From: Myroides odoratus
GTDB taxonomy: Bacteria > Bacteroidota > Bacteroidia > Flavobacteriales > Flavobacteriaceae
DNA: 58,995 bases
Direction of reading: 5' to 3'
NCBI RefSeq assembly: GCF_001549985.1
Contig: NZ_LROZ01000019.1
Span: forward strand, 17,048 to 76,042
Shown: positions 7,650 through 16,107 of the stretch, piece after piece
Numbering within the stretch: position 1 is the stretch's first letter
Layout of the letters: each line of letters starts with the position of its first letter
The notes under the pieces: generated by a model
Told to the model about the DNA's origin: nothing
Databases searched by the model: none
Seen by the model: only the letters and a program-made list of their open reading frames with translations
Made by a program: the position numbers and the translations under genes

Positions 7650-9986
7650 TTAGTAGCTATAGCGTATTTTAAACATGAAGCTTCTTCCTGGTTTTTGAAA
7701 ACTATAATTGTCATACGCCAATTTGTCGAAAACATTATTCGCTTCAACAGTTGCGTGTAAACTGTTGTTGAAAAAACTATACGATGCACTAAGATCATGT
7801 ACTACTTGAGAAGGGATCCAAATTGGGTTTTCTCCAATACTACTAAAATCATAGCTGTAATGATCAATATAGCGCAGGTTGTATCCTACGTTTAGATTGT
7901 TCCCTTTAACAATCACATCTTTGAATAGAAAACCTGCATCTAAAGATCCAAAGAAGTAAGGTTCATTGGGAACACGCTCATTGTAGTATGCATTGAGTTC
8001 ATCGCTACCAATCGCATATTTTTGTTTACTTCGAATACTTTGCGTCGTTAAACTTCCTCCCAGTTGTAAGAAATCATTGTATACATAACGAGCTTCAACA
8101 TTTAGTCCTACACTTTCTACTCCTCCAATATTCACACTAGATGCTCGTGAACCTGATCCATAGGGGTTGCTACGGATATAATCTTCTGTTTTACGGTATA
8201 CAAAACCTGCGTCAGCAAAAACAGCGTGTACTTTATCTAACACAGTAGAATAACTTAAATTGAAGTTGTAGTTATTTCCTGCTTCTGGTTTCAAATCGGT
8301 ATTTCCCCACACCATATCACCATCACCAAATAGTTCACTATCTGTAGGTAGACGATACGTTTTTTCAAAAGAAGATTTCACTTGAAAATCCTTCCATAAA
8401 TAAGTTGCTGCAATTCCATACCCACTCTTATCTACACTCGTGCTTTCACTTAAATAGGTATGTTTGATGGAATAGTGTTTTCCAAATACAGAGACATTCA
8501 AATTGTCTAGAATGTTGTATCGGTATGATAAAGCCGTAATATTTTTTAAACTTCTACGTGTCGTTTCACTTTTCTTCTCACTTTCTGTTTCTTTTACAGC
8601 TAGTGGATCTTCGGTTTTTCTATTGAAGTAATAAATCACATTATTCAAACTAAGGGAATGCTTGTCATTTATTTTATAACTTACATTCGCTGTAGTCGAT
8701 CCGTTGTGGTCAAAAAACTTCACTAAAGAAGGACCTCCTCCAGATTCACCTCTCTTCATCGTTTTGATGCGTTCACCTGCCCAATTGTATTTGTATCGAG
8801 AAGTATCTATATTTTGATTATATCCTGCGTTGTAATTTGAAGTCAAGGCAACATCCAGTCCTTCGACAAATAAATTGCGTTTACTATATTCTAAGGAAGG
8901 CATAATCGTTACGGAGCGACGTTTTTTCTGACCGAATACTTTTTCCATAATCGTACCAGTTTGAACGCCTTTTTTCCCTTCTCCATAGGTAAAGCCAATC
9001 AATAAACGATCCGCATAAGATTTATCTAATACCCCTACTTTCGCCACTACCGTTGCTGTTTGAAAACGATCATTGAATCGTTTTACCCATTTTTTTTCTT
9101 TGGAATACACTCCTGTTTTTAAATTGGCAACGGGCACATATACTTTGTAATTATTGTCTGAGTAATTTTGAAACGCATTTACTTGGAAAGTCATGCCATT
9201 ATCGAATACTTTACTAACATTCAAGTGACTTTTGTATGTATTAAAAGATCCTGTTGTAAAAGAAGCATCAATCTTCGTTTCTTTGGATTTATTGGTAATG
9301 ATATTGACTGCACCACCTAAAGCATCTGAACCAAATTCTACTGGAACAACCCCTTTGTAAACTTCAATACGATCTACCATCGTAATGGGCAGGTTATTGA
9401 TTTTAAATTCACTTCCAAATCCTTCCATTGGTACTCCATCCATAAAGAAGCGAATATGACGTCCACTGAAACCGTTCATTGAAAACGTATAATCTGAACC
9501 TTCTGCACCATCTCGTCTCACCTTCACTCCTGATACACGATCTAATGCTCCCGAAACGTCTAAAGAAGAATTGTACAAAGGCTTGGCATCAATAGCAATC
9601 ACATTATAGGCCGATTCTCTTACTTTCTCAATTGGCTTCTTCACTTGGAGTACAACATCATCTAAAATAGCTTCCTTTGCGCTTAAAACAATGTTCTGCT
9701 TCACATGCCCTCCATCTTCCACTTTGACAGTCATCTCTTTAGTTTCATAACTTACGTGCTGAACCACAAGCTTATACGTTCCGCCAGAACCTAATTTCAG
9801 CCTAAACGCACCTTGCTCATCCGTCAAATCATTTTTCTTGGTATCCATCAAAATAATGGTAGCAAAATCAATAGGTTTTCCTTTTTCATCTTGGACAATC
9901 CCAGATATTAGGGTTGGTTTATGTTGCGCTTGAACAGCAAGTATTTGACCAAGTATACAGACTGTTAATAGTAGAAATTTTCTCAT
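7650..9986 (-). CDS. TonB-dependent outer-membrane receptor
   Basis: A 778-residue receptor taking up a ligand across the outer membrane with TonB energy. A signal peptide (1-20) is followed by a carboxypeptidase-regulatory-like beta domain (about 25-110), the plug (about 118-235: GALDRVSGVKVRRDG, then FMDGVPM, then IEVYKGVVPVEFGSDALGGA) and the beta-barrel. It ends in an aromatic residue (FKIRYSY), normal for barrels. Features fit FepA/CirA-like siderophore receptors more than SusC, and the next gene is the DUF4374-like lipoprotein rather than SusD. The upstream region is long and AT-rich with a GGACA/TGTCC inverted repeat. Substrate unknown. Confidence 0.9.
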   Translation of the reverse strand: MRKFLLLTVCILGQILAVQAQHKPTLISGIVQDEKGKPIDFATIILMDTKKNDLTDEQGAFRLKLGSGGTYKLVVQHVSYETKEMTVKVEDGGHVKQNIVLSAKEAILDDVVLQVKKPIEKVRESAYNVIAIDAKPLYNSSLDVSGALDRVSGVKVRRDGAEGSDYTFSMNGFSGRHIRFFMDGVPMEGFGSEFKINNLPITMVDRIEVYKGVVPVEFGSDALGGAVNIITNKSKETKIDASFTTGSFNTYKSHLNVSKVFDNGMTFQVNAFQNYSDNNYKVYVPVANLKTGVYSKEKKWVKRFNDRFQTATVVAKVGVLDKSYADRLLIGFTYGEGKKGVQTGTIMEKVFGQKKRRSVTIMPSLEYSKRNLFVEGLDVALTSNYNAGYNQNIDTSRYKYNWAGERIKTMKRGESGGGPSLVKFFDHNGSTTANVSYKINDKHSLSLNNVIYYFNRKTEDPLAVKETESEKKSETTRRSLKNITALSYRYNILDNLNVSVFGKHYSIKHTYLSESTSVDKSGYGIAATYLWKDFQVKSSFEKTYRLPTDSELFGDGDMVWGNTDLKPEAGNNYNFNLSYSTVLDKVHAVFADAGFVYRKTEDYIRSNPYGSGSRASSVNIGGVESVGLNVEARYVYNDFLQLGGSLTTQSIRSKQKYAIGSDELNAYYNERVPNEPYFFGSLDAGFLFKDVIVKGNNLNVGYNLRYIDHYSYDFSSIGENPIWIPSQVVHDLSASYSFFNNSLHATVEANNVFDKLAYDNYSFQKPGRSFMFKIRYSY

Positions 9987-10200
9987 TACTAAGAAATTGA
10001 AATAGATTATTAAATACGTTTATTTAGACTTATTATAAACAGTAGCAAATATATAGACTTTTTTAACATATCTAAAAATAAATTAGACTAAATTTAAATA
10101 AGGTGGTTTTAGCTACAAAAATATTCGGACAGTATTGTCCAAGGAGGTCAAAATAATAAGGAAAAGGGAGGGAAATAATAAAGATGTAACAGCAAAAAAC
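9987..10200. promoter_or_regulatory. Upstream region of the TonB receptor operon
   Basis: About 210 bp, very AT-rich, with no credible ORF. It holds an inverted repeat GGACA-GTAT-TGTCC at 10127-10140 and several TTAGACT-type motifs around 10025-10090 that could be metal-regulator sites. No consensus is clear enough to name the regulator. Confidence 0.3.
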
Positions 10201-10206
10201 AAAAAA

Positions 10207-10229
10207 AGAGAATTAAAAATTAATTCTCT
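10207..10229 (-). terminator. Terminator overlapping the rluF-like stop codon
   Basis: Stem AGAGAATTAA / TTAATTCTCT with a 3-nt loop, followed on the minus strand by seven T. The distal part of the stem contains the last codons and stop of the rluF-like gene, so coding end and terminator are fused. Confidence 0.75.
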
Positions 10230-11113
10230 CTTCGTCTTGAAATTCGTTCATTTCGCAATGTTGGGCCCGCTTTTTTTGAATTATTTCGCTCTCTGTCGAA
10301 CTTCTTTTTGGGTCTTCTTTCGCCTTGTTGGCTTGTATTTTCAGTTGAATAAGTATTCGGTTGATCTGTTACTTGTTGTGTAAAGCTCGCTTCTTCTGTT
10401 TTACTTGATGGTTCAATTAAGCGATTTAATTCTGCTAATTCCGCAGCAGTAATTTCGCGATATTGTCCTACGGGAACATCCAAACTAATATTGATAATAC
10501 GGATGCGTTTAAGCGCAACTACATCATAATCAAAGTATTCACACATACGTCGAATTTGTCGATTCAACCCTTGTGTTAAGAAGATTCGAAATACAAATCG
10601 ACTGATGCGTTCTACTCGACATTCTTTGGTGATGGTGTCCAAGATAGGCACTCCTTGTCCCATGCGTTGAATAAAGCGATCCGTAATGGGTTTATTCACG
10701 GTAACAATGTATTCTTTTTCGTGGTTGTTTTTTTGGCGTAGGATTTTATTTACAATATCACCATCATTCGTCATGATAATTAATCCTTCACTGTCTTTAT
10801 CCAAACGTCCTACTGGAAAAATACGCTTCGGATAATTGATATAATCCACGATATTATCTCTTACCTTCTTGTTGGTCGTACATTCAATCCCTACTGGTTT
10901 ATTAAAAGCTAAATAAACGAAGTCTTCATCCGTTTGACGAATTAGTTTTCCATTCACGCGAATTTCATCTGCATCGGTAACCTTCAAGCCCAATTCAGGT
11001 GTTTTTCCATTCACTGTAATGCGTCCTTCTTCGATTAATCGGTCCGCTTCTCTTCTTGAGCAAAAGCCAACTTCTGATAAATATTTATTTAAACGCGTTT
11101 CTTGATTTTCCAT
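10220..11113 (-). CDS. rluF: RsuA/RluF-family 23S rRNA pseudouridine synthase
   Basis: A 297-residue pseudouridine synthase. It has an N-terminal S4 RNA-binding domain (about 6-60: [20 protein letters not shown]) and a catalytic domain with [10 protein letters not shown], in which Asp105 is the expected catalytic Asp. The C-terminal part ([26 protein letters not shown]) matches RluF more than RluB, and RluF in E. coli modifies U2604 of 23S rRNA. A basic, disordered tail of about 60 residues ([12 protein letters not shown]) follows, common in Bacteroidota homologues and likely an RNA-binding extension. Subfamily assignment is from remembered motifs. Confidence 0.85.
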   Translation of the reverse strand: MENQETRLNKYLSEVGFCSRREADRLIEEGRITVNGKTPELGLKVTDADEIRVNGKLIRQTDEDFVYLAFNKPVGIECTTNKKVRDNIVDYINYPKRIFPVGRLDKDSEGLIIMTNDGDIVNKILRQKNNHEKEYIVTVNKPITDRFIQRMGQGVPILDTITKECRVERISRFVFRIFLTQGLNRQIRRMCEYFDYDVVALKRIRIINISLDVPVGQYREITAAELAELNRLIEPSSKTEEASFTQQVTDQPNTYSTENTSQQGERRPKKKFDRERNNSKKAGPTLRNERISRRREN

Positions 11114-11162
11114 AGCGCAAAAGTAAATAATAAATTTCGTTACTTATAAAAAGAAATACATT

Positions 11163-11990
11163 CTAGCTAAAAAACGCTTGAATTGTTTTAAAAACGGCCT
11201 CATCTTGCAGGCTATGCCCTAAGTTTGTCGTTGAAACGACTAGGTTTTTCTTGTGTACTAATGCTTGATGAAAACTTACTGCTTCTTCATAGGATACTTG
11301 AGGATCTGCTTTATCGTGGATACACAAAACAGGTACCTCAACAGATTGTACAGCTTCAGCACTACAATAAGAAGCTAAAGGTTTATTAATTAAGTGTTCT
11401 ATATAATTATGATAGGCTTCTCTTACTCGTCTAGAATAGCCTAAAAGAGCATAATAATGCGAAAGAATAACTTCAAAGCGATCAAAGGCTCCCATGATAA
11501 CCACTTTTTGAATCCAGGGATACTGACCTTCACTTATTTGTTGAAAGAGGGCAAACGCTCCTAAAGAATGTCCAACTACAAACTGAGGTTGGAATCTTTC
11601 CAAAGCTAGATCAATAACTTCTTGATAATTTTTGACGCTCAAATTTTTGCCATAGCTCATACCTAAACTAGGGGCATCAACCGCTACAAAACGAAATCGA
11701 TTGCCCAAGTAGGTGCATAAGGCTTCCCATCGAGCGCTATTACTTTCCCATCCGTGAATAAGCAAAATTAGCGGCTTCTCTGTCGTTTCTTCGTTCCACT
11801 GATAGGTGTAGACCTTTTCATTTTTATACCAGAAGAAACTTCCCTTGGCTTGTTTTAAAAATGGAGGTAGGTGTTTGGGGTTCAGTTTTCCTTTTCGCGG
11901 AGTAGCAAAAAGTTTGTGTACCCAATGCAAGGCTGTTTGCATAGAGCATAAGCTAATAACATTTACTAGGGCACCTACTACTTTTTCCAT
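11163..11990 (-). CDS. Alpha/beta-hydrolase fold protein
   Basis: A 275-residue hydrolase. The oxyanion motif LLIHGWESNSARW (77-89) and the nucleophile elbow GHSLGA, with Ser142, are clear. A late LCIHDKADPQVS segment carries the probable acid, and LGHSLQDE near residue 260 the catalytic His. This triad fits serine esterases or lipases, but the substrate cannot be read from sequence. The first 50 residues are a basic amphipathic cap without a signal peptide, so it is probably cytoplasmic. The next gene upstream (12029-12811) is separated by a terminator. Confidence 0.8.
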   Translation of the reverse strand: MEKVVGALVNVISLCSMQTALHWVHKLFATPRKGKLNPKHLPPFLKQAKGSFFWYKNEKVYTYQWNEETTEKPLILLIHGWESNSARWEALCTYLGNRFRFVAVDAPSLGMSYGKNLSVKNYQEVIDLALERFQPQFVVGHSLGAFALFQQISEGQYPWIQKVVIMGAFDRFEVILSHYYALLGYSRRVREAYHNYIEHLINKPLASYCSAEAVQSVEVPVLCIHDKADPQVSYEEAVSFHQALVHKKNLVVSTTNLGHSLQDEAVFKTIQAFFS

Positions 11991-12002
11991 ATAAAAAAAG
12001 AA

Positions 12003-12022
12003 AAGCCTCTAAAAAGAGGCTT
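12003..12022 (-). terminator. Terminator of the zinc-ribbon-like gene
   Basis: Stem AAGCCTCT / AGAGGCTT with a 4-nt loop and a T-rich run on the minus strand (TTTTCTTTTTTT). It ends the NIF3/coiled-coil operon. Confidence 0.8.
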
Positions 12023-12028
12023 ATACTA

Positions 12029-12811
12029 TTATTTTAAACTTGCAATGATTGCATCAATTTTATCTCTTTCTTCTTCAGCTAAAGCGCTATCAACAAGAAT
12101 ACGTCCACTGTGCTCATCTGTGATGATTTTTTTACGTGCCGCAATTTCTACTTGCGTTTGTGGAGGAATAGTAAAGTAAGATCCTACAGAAGCACCTCTT
12201 TCAATTGAAACAACTGCTAATCCGTTTTTCACTCCACCTCTAATTCTCATGTAAGCATTTAATAAACGATCTTCAATATCTTCTTTGAACTCGTCTGATT
12301 TAGCCAACAACGTTTGCTCTTCACGCTCTGTTTCTGACATAATGTTTTTCAACTCAGCCTCAATATGAGTTAAGTGTTCATTACGTGCAGCTAAACGCTC
12401 GTCTGTTTGTGCAATGTTGCTCTTTTTATTTTCGATACTTACTTTCATTTCACGGATGTGTTTTTCAGCAAGTTCGATTTCTAACTTTTGAAATTCAATC
12501 TCTTTTTCTAAAGAGTTGAACTCTCTGTTATTTTTCACTTCGTTTTGTTGCTCAGTGTACTTTTTAATTGCTTCTTTAAACTCTTCAATGGCATTCTTTT
12601 TTTCTTTGATACCACTTTCGATGCTATTTAAATCTGCATGAAGTTTTTCTAAGCGTTTGTTAAGTCCAGCAACTTCGTCTTTTAGGTCTTCAACTTCAAG
12701 AGGTAGCTCTCCTCTCATATTTCTGATTTCATCGATTCTTGAGTCAATCAATTGTAAGTCGTAAAGCGCTCTTAATTTCTCTTCAACCGTTAATTCTTTT
12801 TTCTTTGTCAT
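12029..12811 (-). CDS. Coiled-coil protein with degenerate C4 zinc-ribbon (DUF164-like)
   Basis: A 260-residue protein. Residues about 10-190 form a long helical hairpin-type coiled coil. The end (RGASVGSYFTIPPQTQVEI, then DEHSGRILVD) aligns with the C4-type zinc ribbon of this family, in which CxxC pairs precede LPPQ and GRIL. All four Cys are missing here, so zinc is probably not bound. The family is associated with NIF3 genes. Here it starts 2 bp after the NIF3 stop and shares its transcript. Function unknown; a structural or nucleic-acid-related role is only inference. Confidence 0.75.
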   Translation of the reverse strand: MTKKKELTVEEKLRALYDLQLIDSRIDEIRNMRGELPLEVEDLKDEVAGLNKRLEKLHADLNSIESGIKEKKNAIEEFKEAIKKYTEQQNEVKNNREFNSLEKEIEFQKLEIELAEKHIREMKVSIENKKSNIAQTDERLAARNEHLTHIEAELKNIMSETEREEQTLLAKSDEFKEDIEDRLLNAYMRIRGGVKNGLAVVSIERGASVGSYFTIPPQTQVEIAARKKIITDEHSGRILVDSALAEEERDKIDAIIASLK

Positions 12812-12813
12812 CG

Positions 12814-13908
12814 TTATAAGTAGTTAACTGGATTCGTATTTACTGTTGATAAAATAACTGCAAAATTAGGCATTTTTTTTGAAAGAAACTCAACTATATA
12901 ATTTTTTGTATATCTTTCACTCTCAAAATGACCAATATCAGCTAAAACTAACTGATTTTCAGCCTCATAAAATTGATGGTATTTTAAATCTGCCGTGATA
13001 AAGGCATCTGCTTTTTGTTGTAAGGCTGCTTTTATGGCAAAACTTCCTGAACCACCCAACACAGCAACTTTTTGAATGGGTTTGTTTAATAAGGCACTAT
13101 GGCGAATTCCGCCTGTACCTGTTTTTTCTTTTACCATTTGCAAAAAGGCGATTTCATCCATCGGTTCTTTCAATTCACCAATCATTCCCATTCCAACATT
13201 TTGCAAGGTATTGGCTAGATTATAAACCTCATAGGCAACCTCTTCATAAGGGTGTGCCTGAAACAAGGCACTTAGCACTTTTCCTTGTAGGTGTTTTTCA
13301 TAGGTCACCTCAACCTTGTGCTCTTCCACTATCTCCTCTACTCCTACTTGTCCAATAACGGGATTGCTGTGCTCATTGCCTCTAAAACTGCCTTTTCCTT
13401 CTGATATAAAACTACAATGATCATAGTTACCAATAGCTCCTGCTCCCGCAGCAAACAACGCTTGGCGTACCTTTTCTGTGTGTTGTATAGGCACATACGT
13501 CACTACTTTCTGAATGTACTGCTCTTTGGGTATCAAGATTCGGGTTTGCTCTAAACCTAAGGTCGTACAAAATATTTTATTCACCCCTTCTTGGTGATTG
13601 TCTAAAGCAGTGTGAATGGCGTAAATAGCAATATCGTTTTTTATTGCTTTAATCACCGCGCGTTCAACGTAATTCTTCCCTGTGATCTTCTTTAATCCTG
13701 AAAAAAGAATCGGATGAAAACAAACGATGAAGTTACAGCTTTGTGCTATTGCTTCCTCAACCACGGTTTCCAATGCATCGTGACACACGAGAATGCCGCT
13801 CACTTCTTGTTCAGGACTACCAACCAAGAGTCCAACGTTATCAAAATCCTCTGCGTAGCCCAAAGGGGCTAATTCTTCTAAAATCGGAATAATATTTTTT
13901 ACTTTCAT
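12814..13908 (-). CDS. NIF3-like dinuclear metal-centre protein
   Basis: A 364-residue NIF3/YbgI-family protein, expected to form a hexameric ring with a dinuclear metal site in each subunit. Visible conserved pieces are AEDFDNVGLLVG, CFHPILFSGLK and AIHTALDN at the N-terminus, and ADIGHFESE at the C-terminus, which carry the metal-binding His and Glu. The middle (about 120-245) is the inserted domain of long NIF3 proteins (HPYEEVAYEVY). The ATG at 13906-13908 is chosen because the longer version would start with TTG. It is co-transcribed with the coiled-coil gene downstream. Biochemical role is unsettled. Confidence 0.85.
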   Translation of the reverse strand: MKVKNIIPILEELAPLGYAEDFDNVGLLVGSPEQEVSGILVCHDALETVVEEAIAQSCNFIVCFHPILFSGLKKITGKNYVERAVIKAIKNDIAIYAIHTALDNHQEGVNKIFCTTLGLEQTRILIPKEQYIQKVVTYVPIQHTEKVRQALFAAGAGAIGNYDHCSFISEGKGSFRGNEHSNPVIGQVGVEEIVEEHKVEVTYEKHLQGKVLSALFQAHPYEEVAYEVYNLANTLQNVGMGMIGELKEPMDEIAFLQMVKEKTGTGGIRHSALLNKPIQKVAVLGGSGSFAIKAALQQKADAFITADLKYHQFYEAENQLVLADIGHFESERYTKNYIVEFLSKKMPNFAVILSTVNTNPVNYL

Positions 13909-14203
13909 ATTCAATGACAAGCTGTCTCGTTGTTTATTCTTTTCAAAGATACAAAACCCTTGTTCAAGTTAAAAACAACAAGAAGATCCTTTTTCTATTG
14001 AATAAATATTCTACACTTATCTAGTTTACTGTTCATCTCCCTTGAATATAAGAAAAAAACAATACATCAGGAGAATAAAGAAGTAAAACAAAAAATACAA
14101 CAATGGCTTTATCCTCTATTTATCGCTTACCTATTCATAAAAGGAAGACGAGGTAATCGCGGTATTTCTTTCTAAAAGCTAAAAAAATTGATACTTTCGT
14201 AGG

Positions 14204-15241
14204 ATGAAAATACTCCGTCTTATTCTTTTTCCTTTTGCTATCCTCTATGGGGGCATTACCAGCTTGCGCACTTGGTTTTATACGATTGGTCTATTCAAGC
14301 GTACTTCCTTTGCTATTCCGACGATTGTAGTTGGAAACCTCAGTGTGGGTGGAACGGGAAAAACCCCCATGGTAGAATACATCATTCGCCTATTGAAAGA
14401 TCAATACCAAACAACCACGTTGAGTAGAGGGTATAAAAGAAAGAGTGAAGGATTTTTCTTGGCTGATGCGCAAACAACCATGGAGCAAATTGGCGATGAA
14501 CCTTTTCAGTATCACTGTAAATTTGATAACATCGATGTTGCTGTGGATGCCAAGCGCGTCAATGGGGTTCGTCGTATCTTAGAAGAAAAACCACAAACGG
14601 AAGTGATTGTCTTAGACGATGCCTTTCAACACCTCGCTTTTCAAGGTGGGCTTTATGTATTACTCACCACGTATGACGATCCGTATTTCCACGATGTTAT
14701 GTTACCCACAGGAAATCTACGCGAATCGAGAAAAGGAGCAAAACGCGCCGATATTATTGTGATTACCAAATGTCCAAAAGACCTCAGTGTGGCACAACAA
14801 AAAAGCATAACACAAGAATTACATCTAAAGCAAGGACAATTGTCTTTTTTTACGTATATTGATTTTAGTAAAATTGCATATTCAAAGTCTGATTCAGTGG
14901 AGGTTACTCAATTAATTCAGGACGACTTTATTTTAGTGGCAGGTATTGCAAAACCGCAATCCTTTTTTGATCATTTGAAAAAGGAGACAACGACATGTTT
15001 AACTTTTCCTGACCATCATCATTTTTCGTCTGCTGATATTGACTTAATTTTGAATAAAGCACAAGGAAAGAAAATCATTACAACGGAAAAGGATTACGTT
15101 CGACTCCAAGGTCTTCTTCCTGAACGCCAATTATTTTATTTACCCATTCAAACAGCTTTCTTAACGAATAGCGAAGCGTTTGATGCTAAAATTTTAAACT
15201 ATGTGGGAGAAAGTACAAGAAACCGTTCAATTCATCATTGA
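14204..15241 (+). CDS. lpxK: Tetraacyldisaccharide 4'-kinase (LpxK)
   Basis: A 345-residue lipid A kinase that phosphorylates the 4'-position of tetraacyldisaccharide-1-phosphate to give lipid IVA at the inner membrane. A membrane-anchoring N-terminal helix (about 4-28) precedes the P-loop GNLSVGGTGKT (44-54), and then LSRGYKRKSEGF, DEPFQYHCKF and VLDDAFQHLAF, all typical of LpxK. DHHHFSSADI follows near residue 270. The downstream gene starts inside it in another frame (41-bp overlap), so the pair is transcribed together. Confidence 0.95.
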   Translation: MKILRLILFPFAILYGGITSLRTWFYTIGLFKRTSFAIPTIVVGNLSVGGTGKTPMVEYIIRLLKDQYQTTTLSRGYKRKSEGFFLADAQTTMEQIGDEPFQYHCKFDNIDVAVDAKRVNGVRRILEEKPQTEVIVLDDAFQHLAFQGGLYVLLTTYDDPYFHDVMLPTGNLRESRKGAKRADIIVITKCPKDLSVAQQKSITQELHLKQGQLSFFTYIDFSKIAYSKSDSVEVTQLIQDDFILVAGIAKPQSFFDHLKKETTTCLTFPDHHHFSSADIDLILNKAQGKKIITTEKDYVRLQGLLPERQLFYLPIQTAFLTNSEAFDAKILNYVGESTRNRSIHH

Positions 15242-16013
15242 AAAAACGAATTTTAAACCCGAAATTGGTATCGTTTTAGGTTCTGGATTAGGTAATCTAA
15301 CAGCGGATATCGCTATTGAGCATGAGATTTCTTATGCGGATATTCCCAATTTTCCAGTATCTACTGTTCAAGGGCACAAAGGTGCTTTAATTTTTGGTAC
15401 ACTGGGTGGAAAAAAGATTGTTGCCATGCAAGGTCGTTTTCACTATTACGAAGGATATGATATCAAAACAACGGTATTTCCTATTCGCGTGATGAAATAC
15501 TTAGGTGTAGAAACTTTAATTGTATCAAACGCTTCTGGAGGAGTAAATCCTTCCTTCAAAGTGGGAGATATTATGATTATCAAAGATCACATCAATGCTT
15601 TTCCAGATCATCCTCTACGCGGTCACAATGACGAGCGTTTTGGTCCTCGTTTTGTCAACATGAATGAGGTCTATACCAAAAGTATTATTGAACAAGCGAA
15701 AGCAATTGCTCAAGCGAAAAACTACGACATCAAAGAAGGAGTTTATTACGGTTTACAAGGTCCTACTTTCGAAACACTAGCGGAATATAAAATGGTCCGT
15801 GTAGTTGGTGGAGATTGTGTGGGGATGTCCACCGTTCCAGAAGTAATTGTAGCCCGTCATATGGATATGAAAATCTTCGGTATTTCTGTGATTTCCGATA
15901 TGGGTAATGAAGATGGTATTGCCGATGTAAATCACGAGGAAGTGCTAAAAGCAGTACAAGCAGCAGAACCTATTGCTCGTGATCTAATCAACGAACTAGT
16001 TTCTAAGTTATAA
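15201..16013 (+). CDS. Purine nucleoside phosphorylase, class II
   Basis: A 270-residue phosphorylase splitting inosine or guanosine with phosphate to base plus ribose-1-phosphate in purine salvage. Signatures are VLGSGLGNL near residue 26, GRFHYYEGY near 81, NASGG, the purine-site stretch FETLAEYKMV, GMSTVPEVIVARH near 210 and SDMGNEDG. Length fits trimeric PNPs of the PunA/DeoD-II type. The start lies 41 bp inside lpxK in the +1 frame; a later Met would cut into the conserved N-terminus, so the overlap is likely real. A strong terminator follows. Confidence 0.92.
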   Translation: MWEKVQETVQFIIEKTNFKPEIGIVLGSGLGNLTADIAIEHEISYADIPNFPVSTVQGHKGALIFGTLGGKKIVAMQGRFHYYEGYDIKTTVFPIRVMKYLGVETLIVSNASGGVNPSFKVGDIMIIKDHINAFPDHPLRGHNDERFGPRFVNMNEVYTKSIIEQAKAIAQAKNYDIKEGVYYGLQGPTFETLAEYKMVRVVGGDCVGMSTVPEVIVARHMDMKIFGISVISDMGNEDGIADVNHEEVLKAVQAAEPIARDLINELVSKL

Positions 16014-16019
16014 TAAAAA

Positions 16020-16048
16020 AAGGCTATCAATTTGTAATTGATAGCCTT
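16020..16048 (+). terminator. Terminator after the PNP gene
   Basis: 13-bp perfect stem AAGGCTATCAATT / AATTGATAGCCTT with a 3-nt loop, followed by a T-run. It lies 6 bp after the stop codon. Confidence 0.9.
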
Positions 16049-16060
16049 TTTTGGTTTACG

Positions 16061-16107
16061 GTGTACGGTGAACTGTTTACGGTGAACTGTTCACTGTAAA
16101 CCGTAAA
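16061..16107. repeat. 14-bp tandem/inverted repeat array
   Basis: Units GTGTACGGTGAACT and GTTTACGGTGAACT, then inverted GTTCACTGTAAACC and GTAAAC. Read on the minus strand, the unit matches the array at 2825-2872 at most positions (GTTCACCGTAAAC against GTTAACCATAAAC). It lies between the PNP terminator and the stop codon of the MutS-like gene. Confidence 0.6.

Noticed and set aside
10135..10383. 82-codon plus-strand ORF
   Set aside because: Lies antisense over the basic tail of the rluF-like gene; composition is poor and the start is weak.
14020..14176. Open frame ending ...QQWLYPLFIAYLFIKGR before lpxK
   Set aside because: It looks protein-like but has no ATG, GTG or TTG start after the preceding stop, so it is at most a remnant.
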